This document shows positions 1-6,893 of a stretch of 11,230 nt of DNA, one piece after another. A program made the translations under genes and the position numbers. This DNA is from Prolixibacteraceae bacterium (GTDB lineage Bacteria > Bacteroidota > Bacteroidia > Bacteroidales > Prolixibacteraceae), in contig SKHV01000070.1 in the NCBI GenBank assembly GCA_007116765.1, forward strand, positions 1-11,230. Reading direction: 5' to 3'. The notes under the pieces are model-generated. The model did no database searches. It saw nothing but the letters and a program-made list of their open reading frames with translations, and had not been told where the DNA came from. Position 1 is the stretch's first letter. Each line of letters opens with the position of its first letter.

Positions 1-435
1 ATTTTTACCTACCGTGTATTTAATGGCTGCCACTATGGCCGCAAGCCCAAGAACAAAAAATAGCAAGATGCTATTCAACGGTACATTTTGCAAGGCACAA
101 ACTATAAGCAAGGTCCCCGCAGCAACCGAAAGCAAAACAAATACCGAAATCATCCATTTTATTTCGCTTTTCGATACCAGCCCCGAAACCGTTACGCGTT
201 GAGGCCCCAGTCGTTTTTCGTTGTCTTTTCCCGACACCCCATCGCCATAATCGTTGGCCAAGTTCGAAAGTATTTGTAGAAAAGTAATGGTGAAAACAGT
301 AAGTATAAATACTTCCCATTTGAAACCCCCTTCGGCCAAAGCCAGAAAACTACCCATAATCGCATTGGCCAGTGCCAATGGCAAAGTGCGCAGGCGAAAA
401 GCCTTAAGCCAGATTTTTATTTTTTGTGCCGACAA
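1..435 (-). CDS. menA: 1,4-dihydroxy-2-naphthoate polyprenyltransferase, N-terminal part (cut by window edge)
   Basis: MenA is an integral membrane UbiA-family prenyltransferase. It attaches the polyprenyl tail to 1,4-dihydroxy-2-naphthoate, giving demethylmenaquinone. The minus strand reads 145 codons without a stop to the window edge. The product starts LSAQKIKIWLKAFRLRTLPL, a typical MenA opening. The prenyl-diphosphate/Mg-binding motif NDYGDGVSGKD lies at residues 61-71, followed by KRLGPQRVTVSGL. Hydrophobic helices are visible at about residues 18-35, 40-58 and 90-135, and the visible part ends IKYTVGK, as in the family. There is no ATG near the expected N-terminus. An in-frame stop lies a few codons upstream, so the TTG at 433-435 is the best start. 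The gene belongs with menB and menD but is separated from them by a plus-strand deacetylase gene. The family call is secure; the exact start is less so. Confidence 0.9.
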   Translation of the reverse strand, partial: MSAQKIKIWLKAFRLRTLPLALANAIMGSFLALAEGGFKWEVFILTVFTITFLQILSNLANDYGDGVSGKDNEKRLGPQRVTVSGLVSKSEIKWMISVFVLLSVAAGTLLIVCALQNVPLNSILLFFVLGLAAIVAAIKYTVGKN

Positions 436-458
436 TTTCTTGAATATTAAAAGTTATG

Positions 459-473
459 CTTGTGTTACACAAG
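459..473. repeat. Perfect 6-3-6 inverted repeat in the menA leader
   Basis: CTTGTG-TTA-CACAAG is an exact palindrome with a 3-nt centre. It lies between the predicted menA transcription start and the TTG start codon, about 24 nt from the start. It could be a small hairpin in the mRNA leader or a protein-binding operator. No further copy was noticed in this window. Confidence 0.5.
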
Positions 474-503
474 GCTCAAACGTGAAATACTTACTTGAAG
501 TTT

Positions 504-534
504 CAAATGTAACCAACAATTTTGTAACTAGCAA
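504..534 (-). promoter_or_regulatory. Probable menA promoter (Bacteroidota type)
   Basis: On the minus strand TACATTTG (511-504) matches the TAnnTTTG -7 consensus of Bacteroidota. A TTG (534-532) lies 20 nt upstream, as expected for the -33 element. Transcription would start near 497, giving a leader of about 60 nt before the TTG start of menA. Prediction by motif only. Confidence 0.5.
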
Positions 535-682
535 TTTTGCGATTTTTTTAAAGTAAAAGTCACATATTAAAGCATTTGAGTTGAGTATAACGCAAATTGA
601 AGTAAAAGAAACGTTTTATTCCATCAGTTTGTGTCTGTTATTTTCAATCTTCGTATCTTATTAAACAGATAAAAAGTCTATT

Positions 683-1807
683 GTGAACAAAAATAACTTG
701 ATATTATTGGGTGTAGTAATGTTGGTTTTGATGGCTTGTAAGCAATCAAAAATCGAATCGTTTGAAGTGCTAAAATGGAAAGGTGGTGCTACAGCCGCTT
801 ACACTATTATTCACGACGATTTATGCTCTAACGATTGCTCAGGAATACATCGCTATGCCGATACCATTGCTTATAATCGAGGCATTAAGATTGGCGCAGG
901 TGCAATTGTGGGCAGCTGTGTGCAAAAAGGTGAACCCATGTGGAGAATAATGCGCCGCATGGTGAGTCATGGTCACGAAATACTAAGCCATTCGTGGTCG
1001 CATGGTGCAGCAGTTGATTTAGGTTGGGTAGGCGAGGACTGGTACGTGGAGCGTGATGTAGTAATGACCAAAAAGATGATTGAAGAAAATGTGCCGGGTG
1101 CCGAAATTAATTTTATGATTTTCCCCTACGATGCCTATAATGATCAACGGATCATTGATTTAAAGAAAAATGGCTATTTGGGATCGCGCAGTGGCCCGCA
1201 ACAGTATTCCGACAGGGGTGTAATCACTGACTTTTCTACTTACGACCCTTTCCGCAGTAACCTTTTCGATGCTTTTGTATCGCGTGAAGAGCAAGAGCGA
1301 CTAAGCCCCGATGGTTCTTCATCGGTTTCGATATACAACAATACACTCGACGATATTGAAATTCAACATATCGATGCAGCTATTTCTACTCAGGGGTGGA
1401 GCATACAAGAACTTCATTCGGTTGACGATGAGCAGCCTTGGGGCTGGGGGCGTATGCCGGTTGACCGCTACAGGGCACTTATCGATTATGCAAAGGAGAA
1501 AGCCGATAAAGGTCAGTTGTGGGTTGAAACACCAACTGCCGTAATTCGCTACATAATGACGCGTGAATATATACCTGCACCCCGTTTAGTGAATGGTGAG
1601 TTGCTTGATTTTTCTATACCCGACAATTTCGATTTGCGTTATGCAACAGAACTATCGTTTGAGATAAACCTAGATGGTAAACCCTCAGAACTTATAGGTT
1701 TGCAGGCAGGTAAAATAATACAAGCTGAAAAGTTTGGTAATAATCGTTTTGTGATGAATATCAATCCTGCAATGGGAAATGTAAAGCTAAGTATACAAAC
1801 TCCATAG
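683..1807 (+). CDS. Lipoprotein with divergent polysaccharide deacetylase (NodB-like) domain
   Basis: The 374-residue product starts with a lipoprotein signal: a hydrophobic stretch at residues 6-18 and the lipobox LMAC with the acylated cysteine at 19. A carbohydrate esterase 4-like fold follows. H44-D45-D46 matches motif 1 (usually FDD), and HSWSH at 103-107 matches the metal-binding HxxxH motif 2. FPYDAYND stands where the RxPY motif 3 normally lies, without the arginine. LHSVDD and an LWVETPTAVIRY segment follow, then a C-terminal tail of about 75 residues predicted to be beta-rich. The likely role is metal-dependent removal of acetyl groups from a surface or dietary glycan, but the substrate is unknown. 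The GTG at 683 is chosen because the next ATG would destroy the signal peptide. The residues after Cys19 lack a clear acidic export signal. The gene faces away from menA and converges with menB, so it is its own transcription unit. A weak promoter candidate is TTTG at 628-631 with TATCTTAT at 654. Confidence 0.8.
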   Translation: MNKNNLILLGVVMLVLMACKQSKIESFEVLKWKGGATAAYTIIHDDLCSNDCSGIHRYADTIAYNRGIKIGAGAIVGSCVQKGEPMWRIMRRMVSHGHEILSHSWSHGAAVDLGWVGEDWYVERDVVMTKKMIEENVPGAEINFMIFPYDAYNDQRIIDLKKNGYLGSRSGPQQYSDRGVITDFSTYDPFRSNLFDAFVSREEQERLSPDGSSSVSIYNNTLDDIEIQHIDAAISTQGWSIQELHSVDDEQPWGWGRMPVDRYRALIDYAKEKADKGQLWVETPTAVIRYIMTREYIPAPRLVNGELLDFSIPDNFDLRYATELSFEINLDGKPSELIGLQAGKIIQAEKFGNNRFVMNINPAMGNVKLSIQTP

Positions 1808-1814
1808 TGGAATG

Positions 1815-1850
1815 ATAGTAGTAATTAAACTACTATTCAATTATTTTTTT
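1815..1850 (+). terminator. Intrinsic terminator of the deacetylase gene
   Basis: ATAGTAGT (1815-1822) and ACTACTAT (1829-1836) form a perfect 8-bp stem with the 6-nt loop AATTAA. A run of seven T (1844-1850) follows shortly after. It starts 7 nt past the stop codon. The stem is AT-rich, so efficiency may be moderate. The opposite strand lacks a T-run on the matching side, so it serves only the plus-strand gene. Confidence 0.75.
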
Positions 1851-1855
1851 GATTT

Positions 1856-1900
1856 ATTACATGTGTAATTTATCTTTGATACTATCAAATGATACTATCA
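1856..1900. repeat. Cluster of three small palindromes between convergent genes
   Basis: ATTACA-TG-TGTAAT (1856-1869) is a perfect 6-2-6 palindrome. TGATA-C-TATCA occurs twice in tandem (1877-1887 and 1890-1900), each a 5-1-5 palindrome, with a 13-bp period. They lie between the ends of the convergent deacetylase and menB genes, where operators are not expected. Function unknown. Confidence 0.5.
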
Positions 1901-1948
1901 GTATAAGGATGAAAACTCCACAAGATATAGTTACAAATGATTTAAAAC

Positions 1949-2770
1949 TTATGGCAGCTTGGGGTATTTACTGAAATCTGGCTTTCGTTTTTCAAGGAAT
2001 GCGCGTTTTCCTTCCTGAGCTTCTTCGGTCATGTAATATAGCATGGTCGCATTGCCGGCCAGTTCCTGAATACCGGCCTGTCCGTCGAGTTCGGCGTTGA
2101 GTCCGGCCTTAATCATGCGCAATGCAAGCGGACTATGTTCCATCATTTTGTGTGCCCATTCTACTACGGTATCCTCAAGCTTGTCGAAAGGGACTACCGT
2201 GTTTACAAGCCCCATGTCGAGAGCTTCTTGGGCTGAGTACTGCTTACACATGAACCAGATTTCGCGTGCCTTTTTTTGCCCCACAATACGTGCCAGATAC
2301 GACGATCCAAAACCTGCATCGAAACTGCCTACTTTGGGTCCTGTTTGTCCAAATATGGCATTGTTCGATGCAATTGATATATCGCAAACCACTTGCAGTA
2401 CATGACCACCACCAATTGCATAACCATTGACCATGGCAATTACCGGTTTGGGTATGCTGCGTATGAGTTTTTGCATGTCGAGTATATTGAGGCGGGGCAC
2501 TCCGTCTTTTCCAATGTAACCGGCTGTACTCTTCACATTTTGGTCGCCACCGCTACAAAATGCCTTGTCGCCTTCACCTGTTATTACTACCACATTTATA
2601 TCGCGACTTTCGCGGCAATACACCATCGCTTCACACATTTCTTTGGTAGTATCAGGCGTAAAAGCGTTACGGTAACGCGGGCGATTTATGGTTATTTTCC
2701 CTATTCCCTCAAAATAATCAAACTTAATTTCTTCGTACTCTTTTATAGTGGACCAGTTTCTTGTAGTCAT
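1949..2770 (-). CDS. menB: 1,4-dihydroxy-2-naphthoyl-CoA synthase
   Basis: MenB is a cytosolic crotonase-fold enzyme. It closes the second ring of the naphthoquinone, turning o-succinylbenzoyl-CoA into 1,4-dihydroxy-2-naphthoyl-CoA. The 273-residue length matches the family. Visible signatures are FCSGGDQ at 71-77, the oxyanion-hole segment YAIGGGH at 117-123, and FGQTGPKVGSFDAGFGSSY at 140-158, which includes the conserved serine and aspartate. REIWFMCKQYSA and the C-terminal FLEKRKPDFSKYP follow. The QTGP form is the one seen in E. coli-type enzymes. It starts at an ATG and ends TAA. It lies 97 nt downstream of menD in the same direction, so the two are likely co-transcribed. A weak promoter-like TATATTTA at 2825-2818 in that gap could add independent expression. 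No strong terminator for menB is visible before the convergent deacetylase gene. Confidence 0.97.
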   Translation of the reverse strand: MTTRNWSTIKEYEEIKFDYFEGIGKITINRPRYRNAFTPDTTKEMCEAMVYCRESRDINVVVITGEGDKAFCSGGDQNVKSTAGYIGKDGVPRLNILDMQKLIRSIPKPVIAMVNGYAIGGGHVLQVVCDISIASNNAIFGQTGPKVGSFDAGFGSSYLARIVGQKKAREIWFMCKQYSAQEALDMGLVNTVVPFDKLEDTVVEWAHKMMEHSPLALRMIKAGLNAELDGQAGIQELAGNATMLYYMTEEAQEGKRAFLEKRKPDFSKYPKLP

Positions 2771-2867
2771 AATTTATAGCTTTTTATTGAATAATAATAT
2801 GTAGGCTAAATGGTGTGTAAATATACAACCATTTGCCTTGCTATGGAAATAAACAAAATGCAGGAAT

Positions 2868-4538
2868 TTATGTTTCGGAAATTGCTTTTACATAATTGCT
2901 GTAAGTTACGGGATTTATTTTGGGAGGCGTGAATACCTCAAAAACCGCTGCGTTATTGCTTTTCATGAATGGCTCAAATTCTTTTTCAAGCATTGAAAGA
3001 GAGTTGGCCATGTAGTAATCAAGACTAAAAGCTTCAACAATTTTTGCAATATTTACAGGGTGTTTAGTTTCAATGAAATTTTCAAAACCATTGATTTGAC
3101 TTGCGCCGGGTAGTAGGCGAAATATACCGCCCCCCTCATTGTTAATGACAATAATTCGCAAATTGTTGGGTAACTTACGATTCCATAGCGCGTTCGAATC
3201 GTACACGAAGCTGAGGTCGCCTACAAGCAGAAGATTAATATCTTTCGACTGCGAAGCGAAACCGGCTGCGGTGGATACGCTGCCGTCGATGCCCGAAACG
3301 CCTCTGTTTGCATAAACTCCGTTGATGCTTTTCAAGTTGAAAAGTTGCGCATACCTTACCGGAGTACTGTTTCCAAAATGTAAAACAGTGGTTTTGTTTA
3401 GGTTTTCAGTAAGGAAGTGCATAGCTGCCAGATCGGACCAAGGCGTAGTTTCCAGAAAATGACTGTGCTTTTTAAAGCTTGTTTGTGCGGCTTTCTCCCA
3501 AGAATTACAAAAATCACTGTTGTTTGCATTGTGGCTTTCGCATAACAGTTTCATTAATTCATTTATGTTTCCTGTAACTGTGGCTTTCAGGTTGTTGTAG
3601 GTGTCAATATCATCATAATCGCTAGCTAGGCGTATGTGCATGAGCTCTGGTAATTTTTGCAGCCATGCTTTGACTCGTTTCGACACTACGGCACCACCTG
3701 TTGAAATAAGCAAGTCGGGCTCAAATTCTAATGTTTTTTCGGCTTCAATTTGCATCATAACCCGGTCAACTGGCGAAATGATTTGTGAACTGCTGATGTT
3801 TGATATTGGTTCAGCAATTACCACTGCACGTTTGTGACTTGCGAGGGAGTTGAGGCATGTGTTAAGGTAGTTATTTTTTTCGCCCTGACCTGTTAATATT
3901 ATGGTTTTTGAACTTTTCACCCAATTTTGAAGGAGTAGGCCGGTGTTGGGTGTTAAACATGAGGATGGGGGAGCGCATTTGATTGCTTTACTATGAGTAG
4001 GAGCGTTTGAATAAAGCGGTTCGGCTATTGGTACGTTAATGTGCACAGGCCCCTGTATACCGCAAAGTGCATTATTTATTGTGCTGTTCACCGCATGGTG
4101 CTGAGCTTGCAATTCATAGTCGTCGATTACAGGTGTATGCAGGTGTATGCTGTCTTTTATGAAATTGGCATAAACGTTTGCCTGCCGTATAGTTTGGTTG
4201 TCCTGCTGGTCGATAAGGTGTTCGGGGCGGTCGGCAGTAATGGCAATAAGTGGTATATGCCGGTAGTAGGCCTCGGCCAGAGCCGGTGAATAATTGAGCA
4301 CCGCGGTACCCGAGGTACACAAAATAACGACAGGTTGTTGAGTTGCCAGAGAAATACCCAGTGCATAAAAAGCTGCAGCCCGCTCGTCAACAATACTGTG
4401 CAATGTGAAGAAACTGTTCGAGGCAAAAAGGTTTACCAAAGGAGCATTGCGTGAACCCGGCGAAACCACTATCTGCTCAATGCATTTAATGCGGCAAATT
4501 TCAACCAAATCGGCTATATGTTGTAAGTGATGAATCAT
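2868..4538 (-). CDS. menD: 2-succinyl-5-enolpyruvyl-6-hydroxy-3-cyclohexene-1-carboxylate synthase
   Basis: MenD is a thiamine-diphosphate enzyme. It joins decarboxylated 2-oxoglutarate to isochorismate, the first committed step of menaquinone synthesis. The 556 residues match the usual length. The N-terminal domain has VVSPGSRNAPL at 24-34, the catalytic glutamate in DER (E52), LCTSGTAVLNYSPALAEAYY and ITADRPEHLIDQQDNQTIRQ. The ThDP/metal motif starts with GDLSF at 440-444, followed by NNEGGGIFRLLPG. The ATG start is well placed for the family N-terminus. It lies downstream of tsf behind a terminator, so it is probably transcribed separately. No convincing TAnnTTTG promoter was found in the 180-nt gap, but two inverted repeats lie there. 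The isochorismate synthase gene that often sits just upstream of menD in this phylum is absent; the ribosomal operon takes that place. Confidence 0.97.
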   Translation of the reverse strand: MIHHLQHIADLVEICRIKCIEQIVVSPGSRNAPLVNLFASNSFFTLHSIVDERAAAFYALGISLATQQPVVILCTSGTAVLNYSPALAEAYYRHIPLIAITADRPEHLIDQQDNQTIRQANVYANFIKDSIHLHTPVIDDYELQAQHHAVNSTINNALCGIQGPVHINVPIAEPLYSNAPTHSKAIKCAPPSSCLTPNTGLLLQNWVKSSKTIILTGQGEKNNYLNTCLNSLASHKRAVVIAEPISNISSSQIISPVDRVMMQIEAEKTLEFEPDLLISTGGAVVSKRVKAWLQKLPELMHIRLASDYDDIDTYNNLKATVTGNINELMKLLCESHNANNSDFCNSWEKAAQTSFKKHSHFLETTPWSDLAAMHFLTENLNKTTVLHFGNSTPVRYAQLFNLKSINGVYANRGVSGIDGSVSTAAGFASQSKDINLLLVGDLSFVYDSNALWNRKLPNNLRIIVINNEGGGIFRLLPGASQINGFENFIETKHPVNIAKIVEAFSLDYYMANSLSMLEKEFEPFMKSNNAAVFEVFTPPKINPVTYSNYVKAISET

Positions 4539-4573
4539 ATTAGCCCGAAAGATATGAAAAGATTCATTAGAGT

Positions 4574-4602
4574 ATGTTAAGCTTGCATTTAAACCTTAAC
4601 AT
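4574..4602. repeat. 8-bp inverted repeat upstream of menD
   Basis: ATGTTAAG (4574-4581) and CTTAACAT (4595-4602) are exact reverse complements separated by 13 nt. They lie 36-64 nt upstream of the menD start, in the region where a promoter or leader is expected. This could be an operator for a dimeric regulator or a leader hairpin. Confidence 0.4.
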
Positions 4603-4637
4603 TTAGAAACTAACAGATGCCAAATTCGCTTTTATGG

Positions 4638-4659
4638 ATGTTTGTTTGGGGTCAAACAT
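4638..4659. repeat. 7-bp inverted repeat just past the tsf terminator
   Basis: ATGTTTG (4638-4644) and CAAACAT (4653-4659) are exact reverse complements around an 8-nt loop. In the direction of transcription this hairpin follows the T-run of the tsf terminator directly. It may be a backup hairpin for termination or a site in the menD control region. Confidence 0.4.
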
Positions 4660-4661
4660 GC

Positions 4662-4699
4662 AAAAAAAAATGAGGCTCAAGATATTCGAGCCCCATTTT
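4662..4699 (-). terminator. Intrinsic terminator of the rplM-rpsI-rpsB-tsf operon
   Basis: On the minus strand GGCTC (4692-4688) pairs with GAGCC (4678-4674). After one mismatch the stem extends by ATG/CAT (4696-4694 with 4672-4670) and an A/T-rich base. A run of nine T (4670-4662, minus strand) follows. It starts about 20 nt after the tsf stop codon and separates the ribosomal operon from menD. Confidence 0.85.
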
Positions 4700-4721
4700 A
4701 ATATGTAGTAGAATTATTCAA

Positions 4722-5543
4722 CTAGTCGGTAAGCGAGTAACGCTCAAATGCAGTAACCGTAAGCTCTTTATTTACGCTCTGTAGATATTGGCGAATGGTT
4801 TGCTTGTTGTCTTTCACAAAGTCCTGATTAAGCAAAGTGCTTTCTTTGAAGAATTTGTTTAAGGCTCCTTGAGCAATTTTGTCGAGCATTTCTTCTGGTT
4901 TGCCTTCCTGACGGAATTTTTCTTTGGCAATTTCGAGTTCTTTTTCAACAACCTCAGCAGAAACATTGTCTTTGTCGACTGCAATTGGGCTCATGGCAGC
5001 AACTTGCATTGCTACATCTTTTGCCACTTGTGCGTCTACATCGGCCAGATTAAAACCTACTAAAGTTGCAAGTTTGTTTCCGGGGTGAATGTATGCCACA
5101 ACGGTTTCGGCATCAATAGTAGCGTAGTGTCCCAGTTGTAGTTTTTCACCAATGATTCCTGTTTGTTCAGTTACGTGTTCTTCTAACGTACGACCGTCCA
5201 TCACTACTTTTTTAGCCTCGTCGAGGTTAGTGGCGTCGGTAGCTAGTGCTGTATCGAGCATTTTTTCGGTTAGGTCAACGAATCCTTGGTTTTTTGCTAC
5301 GAAATCGGTTTCGCAGTTTAAAACTAGTACACCGGCTTTTTTGCCTGCAACTTTACCTAGCACTACACCTTCAGAGGCATCGCGATCGGCACGTTTATTG
5401 GCAATAGCTTTACCTTTTTCGCGGATAATTTGAATTGCACCATCGAAATCGCCATTGGCATCGGCCAGGGCTTTTTTGCAGTCCATCATACCTGCACCTG
5501 TTGCTTTGCGCAACTTCATTACTTCAGCAGCAGAAATTGACAT
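4722..5543 (-). CDS. tsf: Translation elongation factor Ts
   Basis: EF-Ts is the cytosolic guanine-nucleotide exchange factor that recycles EF-Tu from its GDP to its GTP form. The 273-residue product has the N-terminal UBA-like domain (residues 1-50) with LRKATGAGMMDCKKAL. The signature TDFVAKN at 79-85 is the loop that inserts into EF-Tu. Two core subdomains and the coiled-coil region follow, including the M-x-AAMSPIAV segment. The start ATG lies 31 nt after the rpsB stop, and the gene ends with TAG just before a strong terminator. It is the last gene of the ribosomal operon, the usual place next to rpsB. Confidence 0.98.
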   Translation of the reverse strand: MSISAAEVMKLRKATGAGMMDCKKALADANGDFDGAIQIIREKGKAIANKRADRDASEGVVLGKVAGKKAGVLVLNCETDFVAKNQGFVDLTEKMLDTALATDATNLDEAKKVVMDGRTLEEHVTEQTGIIGEKLQLGHYATIDAETVVAYIHPGNKLATLVGFNLADVDAQVAKDVAMQVAAMSPIAVDKDNVSAEVVEKELEIAKEKFRQEGKPEEMLDKIAQGALNKFFKESTLLNQDFVKDNKQTIRQYLQSVNKELTVTAFERYSLTD

Positions 5544-5574
5544 ATATTGAATTTTTATTTGTTATTAAAAAGAA

Positions 5575-6399
5575 TTAGTTTTCAGTTTCTTCAGTTTCCT
5601 TAGCCACTTGTTTGGTTTCTTTAGGAGTAGAATCTGATTTTTTAGCCGAAGCTCTTTTGGCTTTTGGCTTGGCTTCTTTTTTATCGCCCGATTCTTTTTC
5701 GCGTTCCACTTTGCGCTCGCCCATACCTTCGCCAACTGCTTTGCACATTTCGCCAACAATTAGTTTGATAGAGTCTGAAGCATCGTCGTTAGCCGGAATC
5801 ACAAAGTCGATACCCTTTGGGTCTGAGTTTGTGTCGACCATTGCAAAAACGGGAATTCCAAGAAGTTGAGCTTCGCGTACTGCAATTTTTTCTTTCATTA
5901 CATCAACAATGAAAAGTGCAGCTGGAAGGCGTGTAAGGTCGGCAATCGATCCTAGCATTTTTTCAAGTTTTGCACGTTTACGAGTGATTTGCAGTTTTTC
6001 GCGTTTTGAAAGGTTGTTCCAGTTACTGGGGTCTTTCATGAGCTTGTCGATAAAGCTCATTTTTTTCACTGCTTTACGAATTGTGGGAAAGTTTGTTAAC
6101 ATACCTCCCGGCCAACGTTCAGTTACGTATGGCATGCCTACACTGCTCACAGTGTCGGAAACAATTTGTTTTGCTTGTTTTTTTGTAGCTACGAAAAGGA
6201 TTTTTCGGCCTGATTTTGCGATTTGTTTGAGTGCATTGGCCGCCTCGTCCATTTTCACTGCAGTTTTTTGCAAGTCGATAATGTGAATACCGTTTTTCTC
6301 CATAAAAATGTATGGAGCCATGTGTGGATTCCACTTGCGCTTGAGGTGTCCGAAGTGAACACCAGCTTGTAATAAATCTTCGAATTGTACGTTTGACAT
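5575..6399 (-). CDS. rpsB: 30S ribosomal protein S2
   Basis: S2 binds 16S rRNA on the 30S shoulder/body boundary and helps recruit S1-like function. Signatures are LLQAGVHFGHLKRKWNPHMAPYI near the N-terminus, IIDLQKT, FVATKKQA, the RWPGGMLTNF segment, and VDTNSDPKGIDFVIPANDDA with the conserved C-terminal core. The protein has 274 residues, longer than the roughly 240 of E. coli. The excess is a charged, low-complexity tail (about residues 226-274) rich in Lys, Glu, Ala, Ser and Thr, predicted to be disordered. This is a common kind of extension in Bacteroidota S2 as far as I recall. The ATG start fits the family. The 107-nt gap after rpsI carries a GC-rich hairpin that may control this gene. 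Confidence 0.98.
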   Translation of the reverse strand: MSNVQFEDLLQAGVHFGHLKRKWNPHMAPYIFMEKNGIHIIDLQKTAVKMDEAANALKQIAKSGRKILFVATKKQAKQIVSDTVSSVGMPYVTERWPGGMLTNFPTIRKAVKKMSFIDKLMKDPSNWNNLSKREKLQITRKRAKLEKMLGSIADLTRLPAALFIVDVMKEKIAVREAQLLGIPVFAMVDTNSDPKGIDFVIPANDDASDSIKLIVGEMCKAVGEGMGERKVEREKESGDKKEAKPKAKRASAKKSDSTPKETKQVAKETEETEN

Positions 6400-6430
6400 A
6401 CTTAATTTTTGTTTACATTCTGCTATATCA

Positions 6431-6459
6431 ACCTGCAGGTAGCTCCCGGCTTACGGGAA
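6431..6459 (-). promoter_or_regulatory. Structured rpsI-rpsB intercistronic segment
   Basis: The minus-strand RNA carries CTTCCCG-TAAGC-CGGGAG, a 6-bp GC-rich hairpin with one bulged base. The exact 10-bp palindrome ACCTGCAGGT (6431-6440) follows right after it. This GC-rich patch stands out in a 107-nt AT-rich gap and ends 31 nt before the rpsB start. No T-run follows, so it is not a terminator. S2 is known to repress its own mRNA in some bacteria, so a translational control or processing site is a fair inference, not shown here. Confidence 0.4.
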
Positions 6460-6506
6460 GTCGTACAAGTTTGGATACTAAACAAAATATGATTTGACAA
6501 TAAATA

Positions 6507-6893
6507 TTAACGTTTCGAGAACTGGAAGCGTTTACGTGCTTTTGGTTGTCCCGGTTTTTTACGTTCCACTTCACGTGGGTCGCGGGTCATGAAGCCTGCT
6601 TTTTTCAGTTCTGTTTTGTTTTCGGCATCGATTTTTACCAATGCACGTGAAATGGCCAGTCTTAAGGCTTCGGCTTGTCCGTTAATGCCGCCACCGTCGA
6701 GGTTCACTTTGATATCGTACTGTCCGGCAACATTCATCAAGTTTAGCGGCTGAAGCACTACATACTGAAGTGTAGCCTGTGGGAAATATTGTTTAAGCTC
6801 GCGATTGTTGATGGTGATATTACCACTTCCTGCAGTCATGTATATGCGGGCAACAGCAGCTTTTCTTCTTCCTAATGCGTTTACTACTTCCAT
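6507..6893 (-). CDS. rpsI: 30S ribosomal protein S9
   Basis: S9 sits in the head of the 30S subunit, and its C-terminal arm reaches the P-site tRNA. The 128-residue protein shows the family opening ALGRRKAAVARIY, the NNRELKQYF segment, VNLDGGGINGQAEALRLAISRAL, and the basic tail RDPREVERKKPGQPKARKRFQFSKR in pieces. It ends in the conserved Ser-Lys-Arg. Its ATG shares one base with the TAA stop of rplM (TAATG), so the two genes are likely translationally coupled. This is the usual rplM-rpsI pairing. Confidence 0.98.
   Translation of the reverse strand: MEVVNALGRRKAAVARIYMTAGSGNITINNRELKQYFPQATLQYVVLQPLNLMNVAGQYDIKVNLDGGGINGQAEALRLAISRALVKIDAENKTELKKAGFMTRDPREVERKKPGQPKARKRFQFSKR

Noticed and set aside
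254..556. Open frame of 100 codons on the plus strand at the left end
   Set aside because: It overlaps the recognisable menA coding sequence on the other strand and the menA promoter region, and its product resembles nothing.
1856..1869. BlaI/MecI-like operator ATTACATGTGTAAT
   Set aside because: It resembles the classical TACA/TGTA dyad but lies between the ends of convergent genes and differs from the TACGA half-site used by the repressor in this window. Kept only as a palindrome.
2393..2779. Open frame of 128 codons opposite menB
   Set aside because: It lies entirely antisense to the secure menB gene apart from a few bases. It is a shadow frame without family resemblance.
5909..6286. Open frame of 125 codons opposite rpsB
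   Set aside because: It is fully antisense to the conserved S2 gene, and its composition follows from the S2 codons.
6444..6458. Terminator between rpsI and rpsB
   Set aside because: The GC-rich hairpin is not followed by a T-run on the minus strand, and the genes belong to one conserved operon.
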